A DNA stretch of 64,000 nucleotides, from positions 62,001 to 126,000 of the forward strand of contig JACKFA010000001.1 in assembly GCA_020632715.1 (NCBI GenBank), in the 5' to 3' direction. Position 1 is the stretch's first letter. Every line of letters begins with the position of its first letter. This stretch comes from Deltaproteobacteria bacterium. Lineage in GTDB: Bacteria > Myxococcota_A > UBA9042 > PHBI01. Below, in pieces: positions 1 to 12,000 of this stretch. The position numbers were made by a program, and so were the translations under genes. Below the pieces are notes generated by a model, which made no database searches, was not told the DNA's origin, and worked only from the letters and a program-made list of their open reading frames with translations.

Positions 1-2025
1 TGCAACGACGGCAACGACTGCACCTCCGACGCCTGCGTCGACGGCGCCTGCCCCTTCGAGAACCTCGCCCAGGGCACCGCCTGCAACGACCACGTCAACT
101 GCACCACCGACGACGTCTGCGACGGCGCCGGCGCCTGCGGCGGCACCCAGGTCACCTGCGGCCAGATCGGCGACTCCTGCGCCTTCGAGACCTGTAACGA
201 GTCGACCGGCCTCTGCGACCAGGCCGCCCCGGCCACGGCCCCCGAGGGCACCACCTGCTCCGACGGCGTCAACTGCACGACCGGCGACAGCTGCAACAGC
301 GAGGGAGCCTGCGTCGGCGCCCCCGTCGTCTGCGGCGCGCAGATCGGTGATAGCTGCACCGTCGAGACCTGCAACGAGTCGACCGGCCTCTGCGACGGCG
401 CCACCGCCGCCTTCGCGAGCGCCGGCACGACCTGCGACGACGGCGCCCTCTGCACCGAGAACGACACGTGCGACAGCGCCGGCACCTGCGCCGGCACCAC
501 CATCACGTGCGGTGATCAGATCGGCGACTCCTGCCGCTTCGAGACCTGCAACCCCGAGACCGGCCTCTGCGACGACGTCGCCCCGACCCAGGCCCCGACC
601 GGCACCGAGTGCGTCTCCGAGGCGATCTGCACGTTCAACGCCACCTGCGACGCCGCCGGCGACTGCGTCGGCTCCGCGCCGGGCGAGGACGAGCTCGAGC
701 ACGTCTACTTCTTCGTCCTCGACGGCGAGACCAGCATCCTCCTCGTCAGCACCGACAAGGTCCCGCCGCTCTCGCTCGGAAACGGCTTCTACCGCCGCTA
801 CGACCTCGCCTTCGTCCCGGCCGACGCCGGCGACCTCCTCGCCGGGCTCCCGGCCGAGGGCGACGACGTGAACGACCTCTACGAGCTCCCGGCCGCCCTC
901 TGCACCGCCATCGACGTGAAGCTCGTGCAGATCGACGTGCCGCTCGCGTGCACGCCGGGGGTCAACGACTTCTCGCTCGCCCCCATCGACGAGCAGTGGA
1001 ACGCCTTCGTCTGCGGCGCGTACACGGGGCTCTCCGACGCGAAGGGCAAGGTCGGCGTGGCCGAGGACTTCACGCCGGCGCCGGGCGGCTTCTCCATCGC
1101 CGAGTGGGTCGAGCCGACGCCCATCACCCTCGACCAGAACCGCCAGCCGTCGAACCCGCAGGCCTTCCAGGTGCAGAACGAGGGCGAGGCGCTCGGCGTC
1201 TTCTTCGTCGGGCAGCACGCGAACCTGACGAGCGCGGGCCAGATCTACGGCGACGTCGTGCACACCGAGGACTTCGCGTCGGCCTTCACGGTGACGTCGT
1301 CGGTGACGCTGAAGGAGGGCGGGAGCTACGTCCAGGCGAACCCGATCGCCTTCCCCGAGCGCTGCCAGGACTTCCGGAGCCTGTCGCGCTACCTGAAGGG
1401 GGTCCCGAGCTACGGCGTCGCGATCCCGCAGTTCTGGGGCGGCCTCAAGCTCCTCTGCAAGAGCGGCGCTGCCAACAAGGCGCAGTGCGCGGGCACGACC
1501 GACTCCGAGAGCCCCGACTTCACCTACGTCTTCCACGTCGACGCGACGCCGTGGGCGAACGGCGCGAGCGGCCCGTACATCAACGATGGCGACGTGGTCG
1601 TGCCGGACGGCGCGAGCATCCTCGTGTCGTTCGAGAACGCGGCGACGGTCCAGTTCCGCTACGCGCAGTTCAAGATGAAGTTCGCGGGCGGCAACCCGAA
1701 CGCGCCCCACGGGATCGAGGCGATCTTCAACTTCCCCGACACCGGCGACCTCACGCTCGACACGTACGGCCTCGACGGCAACCTGTTCGCCCCGTACGCG
1801 ACGGTGCACCTCGCGAACTACGAGCAGTTCGGCTTCATCGTCGCGGGCGCGCTCTACCACTCGCTCAACGCCTGGCAGCCCGTCGGCCTCCGGATCCCCG
1901 GCTGGCGCGGGCACCTCACGGTGCAGACGGACTGCGAGCCCGACTACGAGCCGCCGACGAACCAGACGCCGCTGCCGTCGGGCGGCCCGACGCCCGACGA
2001 GATCTACCCGAGCGAGGCCAAGTGA
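1..2025 (+). CDS. C-terminal part of giant secreted repeat protein (copy 1; 5' end outside window)
   Basis: The frame is open from the first base and ends at TGA 2023-2025, giving 674 visible residues; the true start lies to the left. Visible residues 1 to about 230 are Cys-rich repeats of the CNDGxxC-T-x-D-xC type, resembling Dictyostelium CTDC repeats. The rest is one C-terminal domain with sequences such as IEAIFNFPDTGDLTL and LFAPYATVHL, which resemble choice-of-anchor A (collagen-binding-like) domains; that family call is by eye. It is collinear without net indels with 13759-15783. The Cys-rich part is almost identical to the second copy, while the C-terminal domain is only about 80-85% identical in protein. 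There is no LPXTG or PEP-CTERM-like sorting tail. The likely role is a cell-surface or matrix adhesin. A GTG at 868 could be mistaken for a start but lies inside the continuing frame. Confidence 0.8.
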   Translation, partial: CNDGNDCTSDACVDGACPFENLAQGTACNDHVNCTTDDVCDGAGACGGTQVTCGQIGDSCAFETCNESTGLCDQAAPATAPEGTTCSDGVNCTTGDSCNSEGACVGAPVVCGAQIGDSCTVETCNESTGLCDGATAAFASAGTTCDDGALCTENDTCDSAGTCAGTTITCGDQIGDSCRFETCNPETGLCDDVAPTQAPTGTECVSEAICTFNATCDAAGDCVGSAPGEDELEHVYFFVLDGETSILLVSTDKVPPLSLGNGFYRRYDLAFVPADAGDLLAGLPAEGDDVNDLYELPAALCTAIDVKLVQIDVPLACTPGVNDFSLAPIDEQWNAFVCGAYTGLSDAKGKVGVAEDFTPAPGGFSIAEWVEPTPITLDQNRQPSNPQAFQVQNEGEALGVFFVGQHANLTSAGQIYGDVVHTEDFASAFTVTSSVTLKEGGSYVQANPIAFPERCQDFRSLSRYLKGVPSYGVAIPQFWGGLKLLCKSGAANKAQCAGTTDSESPDFTYVFHVDATPWANGASGPYINDGDVVVPDGASILVSFENAATVQFRYAQFKMKFAGGNPNAPHGIEAIFNFPDTGDLTLDTYGLDGNLFAPYATVHLANYEQFGFIVAGALYHSLNAWQPVGLRIPGWRGHLTVQTDCEPDYEPPTNQTPLPSGGPTPDEIYPSEAK

Positions 2026-2059
2026 CGGCGCTCGCGCACGGACACGGAGAGATGACGCC

Positions 2060-2644
2060 ATGAAGCTTCGCATCGCCCTAGTCGCCCTCGGGTTCGGGCT
2101 CGCGCTCGGCAGCGCCGCGTGCAGCAACGCGGACGTCCCGCCCCCGGCGGGGCAGCCGACCGACCCCACGGATCCGACCGACCCGACGGATCCCACGGAT
2201 CCGACCGACCCGACCGATCCCACGGACCCGACGGATCCCACCGATCCCACGGACCCCGTGACGCCCGTCTCCGCCGAGGCCAAGGTCATGCAGGACCTCG
2301 CGCGGAGCGTGCTCGTCGCCTGGTCGGTCGCCGACGTCGACGGCCTCGTCGCCTTCGCGAGCCAGGACGCCGCCGACCACAAGGACGAGCTCGCCCCCGG
2401 CACCGCCTACCACGACTTCCTCTTCGGCCCCGCCTCCTGGCAGATGGCCGCCGTCAAGGCGTGGAACCGCGGCGCCCTCGGCGAGGTCCGCGGCGACGAG
2501 GGCCGGCGCGCCGTCGTCTTCGCCGACCTCGGCGACGGCACCGTCGCCGCCGTCGACCTCTTCTACGGCCAGGGCCGCTGGCTCTTCGCCAACCTCATCC
2601 GCCTCACCAGCGCCGAGCTCGAGGCCTACGGCCCGCAGCTCTAG
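2060..2644 (+). CDS. DPT-repeat lipoprotein (copy 1)
   Basis: This 194-residue exported lipoprotein has a signal peptide MKLRIALVALGFGLALGSAAC with lipobox GSAAC, so Cys21 is the predicted lipidated residue. Residues of about 32-66 are a tandem DPT repeat, a probable extended wall- or periplasm-spanning linker. Residues 70-194 form a compact domain (LARSVLVAWSVADVDGLVAF, PGTAYHDFLFGPASW) of unknown function. The domain is similar in pattern to the C-terminal domain of the lipoprotein at 32638-33249 (PGDKVYDQIFDESNW), suggesting one family. It starts 34 bases after the giant repeat-protein stop, with GGAGA upstream, so it is probably co-transcribed. It is nearly identical to 15815-16399; the only visible protein changes are at the ends. 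Confidence 0.85.
   Translation: MKLRIALVALGFGLALGSAACSNADVPPPAGQPTDPTDPTDPTDPTDPTDPTDPTDPTDPTDPTDPVTPVSAEAKVMQDLARSVLVAWSVADVDGLVAFASQDAADHKDELAPGTAYHDFLFGPASWQMAAVKAWNRGALGEVRGDEGRRAVVFADLGDGTVAAVDLFYGQGRWLFANLIRLTSAELEAYGPQL
2155..2260 (+). repeat. Tandem (Asp-Pro-Thr)n coding repeat, copy 1
   Basis: A 9-base-like unit, gac-ccs-acs/gat-ccc-acg, is reiterated and encodes an uninterrupted DPT run. The same array occurs at about 15910-16015 with the same unit count by eye. This kind of array can change length by slippage. Confidence 0.85.
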
Positions 2645-3081
2645 CCCCCCAACAGCTTGGATCGCGCCGGGAGCGCGGTCGTCACGCCACGCGGCGCGGA
2701 CGGCCGCGCTCTCGTCGTTTCGGCGCGCCACGACCAGCTCGCTGCTGACGGCCGACCATATCGACCGGTCAGTCTATTCACGTCGACGGCCTACCGCGCC
2801 CTGTAGGCGACCACGGGCCACGATCCGGACGCGCCCGTGACGCGCCGCGTCATTGCCGGCGCCGGCAGCGAACGTAAAAAATTTTCCATTCGTTGAGAAA
2901 TCGTGCCGAGGCGCATCAGACGGGCCTCCGCGCCCTCCACCCGGGGTCACCCGACCCCAGCGCCGCGCGGAGACCGTTGCGTGGCGCGCGCTTTGCCGTC
3001 ACAAGGGATGTGTGCGGGAGGAGCCGTCGGGCTCCCAAATCCACGAATCCACGAAAATCCTACGTTGGCTGGGGGAATCCC
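2645..3081. other. Intergenic region with AT-rich island upstream of giant gene
   Basis: 437 bases without a supportable gene; the frames that run through it are shadows or unsupported 5' extensions. It holds a 12-base palindrome GCCGGCGCCGGC near 2856, then an AT-rich island with a TAAAAAATTTT core at about 2875-2885, which is unusual for this sequence. TTGCCG at 2853-2858 and TAAAAA at 2875-2880 are spaced 16 bases apart and could be a weak sigma70-type promoter for the giant gene. The long gap to the start codon leaves a leader of about 200 bases. Confidence 0.4.
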
Positions 3082-6000
3082 ATGCGTGACGCGCTGCGTG
3101 CAGCGGTCGGCGCCTTTGCGCTGGCCGGGCTGCTCATCAGTGTCGACGCCCACGCGTCGTTCGTCGTCGATGACAACGCCGGTAAGGCGCTCGACGACTA
3201 TTACAACGGCAACAGCATCGACAGCGGTGCCGGGCAGAGCAGCGGCTACGCGCTGAACGTGTTCACAGGCACGGTCACGCTCGTCGAGGCGGGCACACCG
3301 GCCGTGATCGTCACGCGCCCCGTGACGCCCGCGTCCTTCAGCGGCTGGACGAAGGTGCAGCTCCGCGGCACGTTCCCGAGCATCTCGAAGATCCACGTGG
3401 ACTTCCTGACCCCGCTCGGCAACGTCATCCCGGTCACGGCCGCGACCGAGGTCGCCGTCGAGTCGGGCTGGCAGCTCAAGGTCGACATGAGCGGGATCGA
3501 CGCGGCGCAGTACCCGTCGGTGCGCCTCCGCATCACGATGGAGGACACCACGGGGAACCCGATCCTCCCGGTGCTCGACGCCGTGCGGGTCAACTGGACC
3601 CCGCTCTCGGTGCTGCGCGTCGCGGCGAACGGGGCCTCCTCCGTCGCCTCCGGCGCCGAGCTCCGCTACGAGATCCCGATCTCGGTGAGCACGGTGCAGG
3701 GCGAGAACGTCGTCGTGAAGCTCGCGAAGCCCGCCATCGCGAACCCGGCGTGGAACCGCTTCAACCAGGCGACCGACGTCTCGCTCTCGTCGACGACCAA
3801 CGGCGGCCAGATGTGGCACGGCGCGTCGACCACGATGAGCGGCCTCCAGATCGACGACGGCGACATCTACTGGGCGTTCCCGAACAACATCTCCCCCGGC
3901 ACGACGTTCCTCCTGACCGCCGTCGTGCGCGTCCCGAACGGCCTCGTCGACGGCCTCGTCTACAACACGCAGGCCACCATCCGCGCGGCGAACGGTGACC
4001 CGCGCACGAGCGACACCGTCGCCACCACGGTCGTCTCGCACCCGAACCCCTACGTGAGCGTCTCGACCTCGCCGACCTACAACGTCTTCGGCCAGACGCG
4101 CGCCCAGGCCGGCACGCAGATGACCGTGAGCGTCTCCTCGCGGAACTTCCCGAGCGGCTACGGCACCGGCGCGCAGATCTACTTCGAGGCGGTCACCGTG
4201 CACCGCCTCGACGGCTTCCAGCTCCCGGCCGGCAGCGCCATCACCGGCCCGCCGACGAACATCAGCGGCAACGGCGTCTACCTCGCCGCCGGCGAGTCGC
4301 AGACCTTCTTCCCCACGAGCCTCACGCCGCGCACCGTCACGGGCCCGGCGGTCGTCTGGACGGCGCCCAGCATCGGCCTCGGCGGCGGCGTGAGCTACAG
4401 CTACAACGTCACGCTCGTCGAGGAGGCCCCCGCCGGCATCCTCGTCGAGAACGACGAGATCACGACGACCGCGAGCCTCACCTCCGCCTACGACCCCGAG
4501 TCGGCGAACGCGAGCAACCGCTTCCTCATCGGCATCCCGTCGAACCCGTCCGGCGTCCACGCCCTCGGGCAGGGGAGCTCCAAGCAGACCCAGATCCGCG
4601 CCCTCAACGACGACCTCCCGTTCACGATCGTCGCCTACGGCGAGCCCGTGCACCTCCCGGTCTACTCGAGCAACAACGGCGCCTCCGCGCTGAACGACGT
4701 CGTCCAGATCCTCTCGGTCCCGGTCGACACGACCTTCTCGTCGTTCACGGCCACCGGCGCGACCATCTACTACAACACCACCTCCGCCGTGCCGGGCCAG
4801 CCGATCTCGGCGCCGCCGGGCTACGACACCGCGACCGGCGCGTTCGACGGCACCTGGACCACCACGGCGCCCGCGAACCCCGCGAGCGTCAAGTGGGTCG
4901 CCGCCGTCTGGCCGACCCTCGCGTCGCCCTACTTCCCGATCCCGAACACCCCGTCGAGCGGCTCCGCCGACCTCGTCGTCGTCACGAACCCGGCGACCAA
5001 CGGCTGCGACCAGAAGACCCTCGTCGGCGACGCGTTCTTCGACATCCGCGCCTACACCCCCTTCGGCGCGACGACCTCGCAGCCGAACGGCAGCGCCGGC
5101 AGCCTCTTCCACGACAAGGAGCCCTTCAACGTCCGCGCGAAGACGCCGTCGCTCGACTACTTCTCGGTGTCGGCGAGCCCGTCGATCCGCGTCGGCGCCG
5201 GCTTCGTGGACGTGACCTACAACGTGCGCAACCAGAGCGCCTACTCGGACACCGGCGACGCGACGAACGTGACGCTGACGGCGCCCTTCCCCTCCGTCCT
5301 CGTGAACGCCGGGTCGCAGCCGCTGAACTTCGTGTCCGCCACCACCGACAGCGGCGCGCAGGTCCTCGCCGGGAACCCGCCGAGCTCGCTCACCGTGTCC
5401 TGGCCGTCGCTGCCGGCCAACACCACGCGCACCGTGCGGATCCGCTTCGCCGTGCCGGCCGGCGTCCTGAACAACGCCACCGCCACGTTCTCCGGCACGG
5501 TCTCGATGGACGCCGTCGACTGCCCGCAGACCATCACCGGCACGCGCAGCTCGACCACCACGTTCAACGTGAGCCCGGTGCTCACCGCCGTGAAGAGCGT
5601 CGACTTCGAGGCCGCCGGCCCGAACGACGACCTCACCTACACGATCCGCACCCTGAACACCGGTGACGGCGTCGCCACCAACGCCTTCTTCCTCGACAAG
5701 ATCCCGGCGAACACCTCGTTCAAGTCCGGCCAGCCCGTCTCGGGCGGCGGCACCTGGTACTTCTCGAGCTCGACCACCCTCTCCCTCTCGGAGCCGCAGA
5801 ACCTGACCCCGGCGACCCTGGGCGCCGCGGGCTTCCAGGCCGGCCACCTCTCGAACGGCCAGTGGGTCCCGCCGACCGGCATGAACCCGACCTGGGTGTG
5901 GGTCGACCTCACCGACCAGGCCCTCTCGCCGAAGCGCTTCGTCACGAACCACCAGGTCGACGTGGTCTTCACGGTCACGCTCGGCACGCCGCCCGACGGC

Positions 6001-9000
6001 ACCCTCATCACGAACGCCGGCGCCATCGGCGCGGACCGCGTGCTCGCGGCCGTCACGAACCGCACGCGCACGATCCTGACCGAGAACCCGTTCGCGAAGG
6101 TCACCATCGATCTGCCCGACGTGGTCGCCTCCGACGAGACCTTCACCTACGTGACGGACGCCTACAACAGCGCCAACAGCCCCGACAACTCCTTCGTCTT
6201 CGTGGCCACGCTGCCCGAGGGCCTCGAGTACGTGAGCTCGAACCTCACCTTCAACGCCGCGGCCATCGCGAGCGGGAACTACGACGGCGTCACGGTCACG
6301 CCGACGGTGAGCGGTGACGGCCGCCAGATCACGTGGGACGTCACGGCCGCCGCGGGCCAGGACCTCCAGCCGCTCGAGGGCGTCCACATCGACGTCACCG
6401 TGCACGCCGCCGACACGCTCACGACGGGCACGTTCCTGACGGCCGTCTCGACGGTCGTCGCCGCGAACGTCACGAACCCGACCGGTGTGGCCTTCTCGGC
6501 CGCCGACACGACGCGCATCGAGAACGCCGACGTCACGGTCACGGGCCTCATCGACCAGCCGAACCCGGTCGCCGGCGAGACCGTGAGCCTCTACTGGATC
6601 GTCGCCAACACGGCCGGCCACGTCGCCGAGAACGTCGCGTTCTCCGTCACGCTGCCGCCGCAGATGACGTACGTGCCGGGCTCCGTGCTCTTCACGTCGC
6701 CGGGCTGGTCGTTCGCGCCGTCGAGCGCGCCGGTCGTCACCGGGAACACGCTCACCTGGTCGGTGCCGAACGGCAACGCCATCACGGGCCCGACGGGCAC
6801 GGCCGGCTTCATGCCCGGCAACTCCGGGAACCTGCAGGTGACGATGCGCGCGACGGTCGACCCGGCGACGCAGCCGGACACCACGCTCGACATCTCCGCG
6901 CACATCGCGACGTCGACCGGCCAGGGCGACAACGCCGCCCCGGACGACGCGACCGTCAGCGCCCTCACCCCGCTCCCGGACCTCGCCGTCGGGCTCGACG
7001 TGCCGACGACCGCGCGCCCGGGTGACGGCGTCACCGTGACGACCAACTACCGGAACCTCTCGCGCCAGGGCTCGAACCCGGCCGCCGTCGTCCTCCCGAT
7101 GCCGGCCGCCGACGCCGCCGCCGGCGTGACGCTGCTCTCGGCGAGCGCCCCGGCGGGCGTGCCCGTCTACTACAGCACGGCCCCGCTCGGCGGCGCCGCC
7201 CCCGCGTTCGACCCGTCCGACCCCGCGGCCGGCGGCTGGACCACGACGGTCCCGGCCGGCGCGACCTGGGTCGCGGCCTCGGTCGGCGCCATCGCCGGCA
7301 ACTCCTCGCCGAAGAACATCTACCTCCAGGTGCAGCTCAACGACCCGACGACGGGCGCGCTGCTCATCGCGGGCGAGAGCCTGTCCTTCTGCGCGCAGGT
7401 GGCGCAGGTCGTCGGCGACCCGGCGGCCGAGCAGAGCCTCACGAACAACGCGGCCTGCAAGACCCTCAAGCTCCCGGGTGTGAACCTCACGGCGAGCATC
7501 ACGAGCGACCCGTCGGGCAGCGTGCCCGGCGTCATCGCGGGCGGCGGCGTGACGCTCACGCCCGGCGTCGAGAACACCGGCACGACCAACGCCTTCGGCG
7601 TGGTCCTGACCCCGTCGCTCCCGAGCGGGCTCGTCTTCACGACGGACACGTCGGCGACGCCGATCATCGTCGATGAGAACGGCGAGGAGGCCGTCCTCGT
7701 CGACCTCTCCGGCACCCCGCTCCTCGATCCGGTCGGCCTGACCAAGGTCGGCAACGTCTACTACCTCGGGAGCCCGGACCCCGGCCCGACCTACTACCGC
7801 AACATCGGCATGGCGCCGGGCACGAAGGTGACCTTCACGATCGCCACGACCGCGAGCACGGCCTCCGACGACAGCACGAACCTCGTGACGACGCTCGCCG
7901 TCCGCACGGACTACCAGACCGGCTGGCAGACGGGCGACCCCGAGGAGGAGCTCCTCACCGACAACACGGCGCAGACGAGCGTCGTCGTCTACAAGGCCGA
8001 CGCCTACGTCCACAAGACGATGGGCCTCGCGACGGGCGCGACGGGCGCCGCCGGGCTCGGCGACCTCCTCGACGTGGTCATCGAGTACAACAACCTCGGC
8101 AACGCCCCGGCCGACGACGTCGTCTACACCGACTACTTCCCGGCCGGCACGAGCTTCGTGGTCGGCTCCCTCCAGGGCCTCCCGGGCGACTTCGCCCTCG
8201 AGTACATCGGCGACGCCGGCCCCGGCTACGTCCCGGTGGGCCAGGCGGGCGACACCGACCCCGGCGTCCGCGGCTTCCGCCTGACGGGCACGCTCTCCGC
8301 GCCGACGAACGGCTACTTCAACGCGCAGGGCGACGGGCTCTCGGTCGGCGACCTCCACAACCTCGTCGTCAGCGGCGGCCGCCTCCGCGCGACCGGCCCG
8401 AACGCGACCTACACGAGCCCGGCCATCCCGGAGGACGGCGCGACCGTGCTGAGCTACGGCCGCATCGTGCTGACGGACGCCATCGCCGAGGAGTCCGGCG
8501 ACATCACCGTCAGCATCATCGACCCGGCCACGGGCGTCGCCATCGCCGGCTACGACGACCTCGTCCCCGACGCCTCGAACGCGGTCGACGCCTCCGGCAT
8601 CGCGCCGGCCGACTTCCCGGCCATCCAGGTGCGCGTGAGCTTCGGCGGCGGCGGCGGCGTGGTCGCGAACTACGACGCGGGCGCGACGCACCTGCTCCCG
8701 ACGCCCACGCAGAGCAGCCGCGAGGAGTACCCGAACGGGTTCAACGAGCGCGGCGAGTTCACGCTCTACAGCTACAGCAACGTCACGGACGACGAGGACC
8801 TCGTCCTCATGTCGCCGAACGGCGAGGGCGGCTACGACCGCACGATCGTCGGGCCCGGCGTCAACTACGACCCGATGTACTTCTACGGCGACGTCATCAT
8901 GGCGCAGGACTCGCGCTCGCAGTCCGTGCTCGTCGCGGTCCGCGACCCGGCGACCGGGGCGTGGGACACCTACAACTACCCCATCGAGATGAACTACTTC

Positions 9001-12000
9001 ACGGGCTCCGGCTACGTGTACACCATCGACGAGACGCACTTCCTCGTGGGGGTCACGTCGCAGCTCTCGAACAACACGACGACCGCGACCTTCATCTACA
9101 TCGACCTCGGCGCGCCCGGCGCGGGCATCACGAGCTCGACGTTGATGACCGGGAACTACAACTCCTTCTTCGGCATGACGCCGGACGGTGAGTTCCTCTA
9201 CGGCGCGGACGCCAACGGCGTCTACGCGCTGAAGCCGGCGGCGGACTACACCGCCATCGAGGCCACGCAGATCTTCACGGGCAGCTTCAACGGCATCGGC
9301 AACAACTACCGCCGCGCGAGCGAGAGCTACTGCATCTACTCGTACGTCCAGGCCGCGCAGCGCTACGACGGCTACGTCCTCGGGCGCGAGAACGGCGCGT
9401 GGACGAGCCGTCAGCTGACGGCCCCGGAGGGCGCCCGCCACGTGTACTGCAACCAGGTGATCGGCGAGAGCGCGACGCCCGAGCACGTCATCGGGCAGGT
9501 CAACTTCGACAGCTACAGCCAGAGCTACGTCTGGACGCGCCAGGCCGACGGCTCCTACCTCCCGGCGCCGCTCGACCTCCCGTCCTCGAGCGAGGGGAGC
9601 AACTGGTACCTGGCGTTCACGCTCCAGGAGAGCGGCCTCCTCGTCTTCGAGAACAACAACAGCGGGGACCCGGGCATCAAGATCGGCCACTTCGACGACA
9701 CGACCGGCGATCTCGTCCTGAACGACCTCGAGCTGCCGGACCCCACCTTCTACGCGAACGCGTGGATCGACGACTACGGCAGCTACGGGAACGTGTCCGT
9801 GCCGATGAACTCGTTCACGGTCGAGCTCTCGGCCACCTCCAGCTACGACTGGGCCTACTACGTCGCGATCGAGGACGCGGGGACGGCGTCCGGCTACCGG
9901 CTGGTCGAGCTCGGCGTGCCGGACGGCTACAACCGGGGCGACGTGTACCCCTACTTCACGCTGGGTGACCGCGCGATCGGCGAGGCGTACCGCTACGACG
10001 GCAACAACTACACCGACATCGTCGCCGTGTGGGACATCGCGCAGGATCCGGCGCCGGTGAGCCTCTACCCGTCCTTCGAGGACGCCTTCTCGGGCTACGT
10101 GCTCGACACCGCCGGCTTCTACGCGGTCGGCTACTACAACAACCCCCTCGACGAGAACATCAGCGACGAGAACGGCACGAGCGGGCCGGGTGAGCCCCTG
10201 CCGGCGGCGCCTGGGCTTCCGCTCCCGATCGAGGGCAACAACACCGACGCCGACTTCGCCCACAGCGACCTCCACGGCGACGCCCTCTTCTGGCTGCCCG
10301 AGTTCGGCGCCGAGCCGGACAACTACGCCTACCGCCTCCTGCCGCGCCCCTACCGGACGCGGGACAACCGCGCGACCTTCGTGAGCGAGGACGGCTACGT
10401 CGCCGGCTTCGGTCGCTCGAAGAACGGCTACGAGGTCGGCATCAGCTGGGTCCCCGACGGCGACGGCGGGTTCGACGCGCTCCCGCTCGTGTTCAACAAG
10501 TCGAACCGCATGCGCCTGTACGACAACGACGAGATGGAGTGCTACGGCGCGAACGGCAACTACGCCGGCAAGTACGCGGCCGGCTACGGCTACGACCAGC
10601 AGGGCTACTACCGTGACCTCGTCGTCGTCCGCGACCCGAAGATGCCCAACGGCTTCGCGGTGCTCCCGCGCTGGCGCTACAACGGCGAGGAGGCGGCCAT
10701 CGACGCGCGCGCCGCGATGATCGGGTACCGCGACCTCTACGGCTACCCGGCCATCACCTACTCCGACGCCGACGGCATGATCGTCGACCAGGTGCTCCCG
10801 ACCATCGGGGACCTCCCGGGCCAGGTCATCGACATCTTCAACGACCGCGCGCTCGGCATCGTCTACGACGAGGACGGCAAGCACACGATCGTGTGGGATC
10901 ACGTCGGCGGCGCCTGGATCCCGACCGACTACGGCGTCTTCAACGAGCCCCTCGGGCTCGGCCCGAACGGCGAGGTGCTCGTCAACGACAGCGGCGACGC
11001 GCTCGTCCTCGTCCCCGACGGCGCCGGCGGCGCCATCGTCATGGGGCCGGATCCGGCGCTCATCTCCGAGGGCGATCGCTTCTCGCCGGCGTACGGCAGC
11101 CAGTTCCTCCCGGCGCTCCGCGACGGCTACTTCATCACGCAGTACTCCCCCGGCGGCGAGGACGGCGGCACCGAGCAATACGTGGTGTCCCGCCTGCCGA
11201 CGGCCGAGGCCGCCGGCTACAGCCTGGCGTTCACCGGCATCGGCCTGAAGATCCGCGGCGGCGTGCTCCAGTACCACGCGAACGGGAGCCTCGTGGGTGA
11301 GGACTACAACGCGGGCATCCTCGCGTACCTCAAGCTCGAGGCGGACGACACGTTCACCCGGATCGACGCGCCCGACGGCTACACGCTCGACGGCTACACG
11401 CAGAACATCCCGTTCGCCGACGTCATCGGCATCTACGGCACCGGCGGCGGCGGCGGCGGCGCCGAGAAGGCGGGCACCCTGCCCGGGCTCGGGAACACCG
11501 GCCCGGCCGGCTGGCGCCCGTGGCTCGGCGCCGAGGCGGTCACGCCCATCGAGGTGCGCCTCGACGACAACGACGTGCTGACCCGCGACGAGAGCAGCGT
11601 CTTCCACTTCGCGTCGCAGTCGCAGCTCGAGATCTGGGGCGCCGACATCGGCTCGTCCGCCAGCATCGCCGGCCTCGCCGTGCAGTACCGCTCCGACGCC
11701 ATCCCGAGCTTCCGCTACCAGCTCGCGGTCGAGGACGTCTGCCAGACGAGCATCTCGAACACGATGAGCGTCTCGACGACGACGCCGCAGTCGAGCACCG
11801 ACAACGACAGCAGCACGGCGACCCTCGGCATCGAGACGGCCGACCTGCGCGTGACCGTCGCGGCGAGCGCCTCGCTCGTGGTGCCGGGTGACGAGCTCGG
11901 CTACACGGTCACCGTCACGAACGCCGGCCCCAGCACGGTCTTCGGGGCGACGTGGAGCTTCGTCCCGCCGAGCGCGCTCGACCTCGATCAGGAGGGCGGC

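Larger units (their letters stand above)
1..2644 (+). repeat. Copy 1 of 13.76-kb-period tandem duplication
   Basis: This stretch matches 13759-16399 base for base over most of its length. The offset is 13,758 through the giant-gene stop codon and 13,755 in the following lipoprotein, because the intergenic spacer differs (34 versus 31 bases). Only a handful of substitutions are seen in 1 to about 940. Divergence rises sharply between about 945 and 2025, the spacer is unrelated, and 2060-2640 is again nearly identical. The left boundary lies outside the window. Confidence 0.9.

Noticed and set aside
347..871. Ser/Thr/Pro/Arg-rich frame within the Cys-rich part of copy 1 (repeated at 14105-14677)
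   Set aside because: Out-of-frame shadow of the Cys-rich repeats. It is present in both copies only because the DNA is duplicated.
2155..2260. The DPT repeat array as a possible CRISPR or satellite
   Set aside because: The units are 9 bases, in frame and uninterrupted, and have no spacers; it is a protein-coding repeat.
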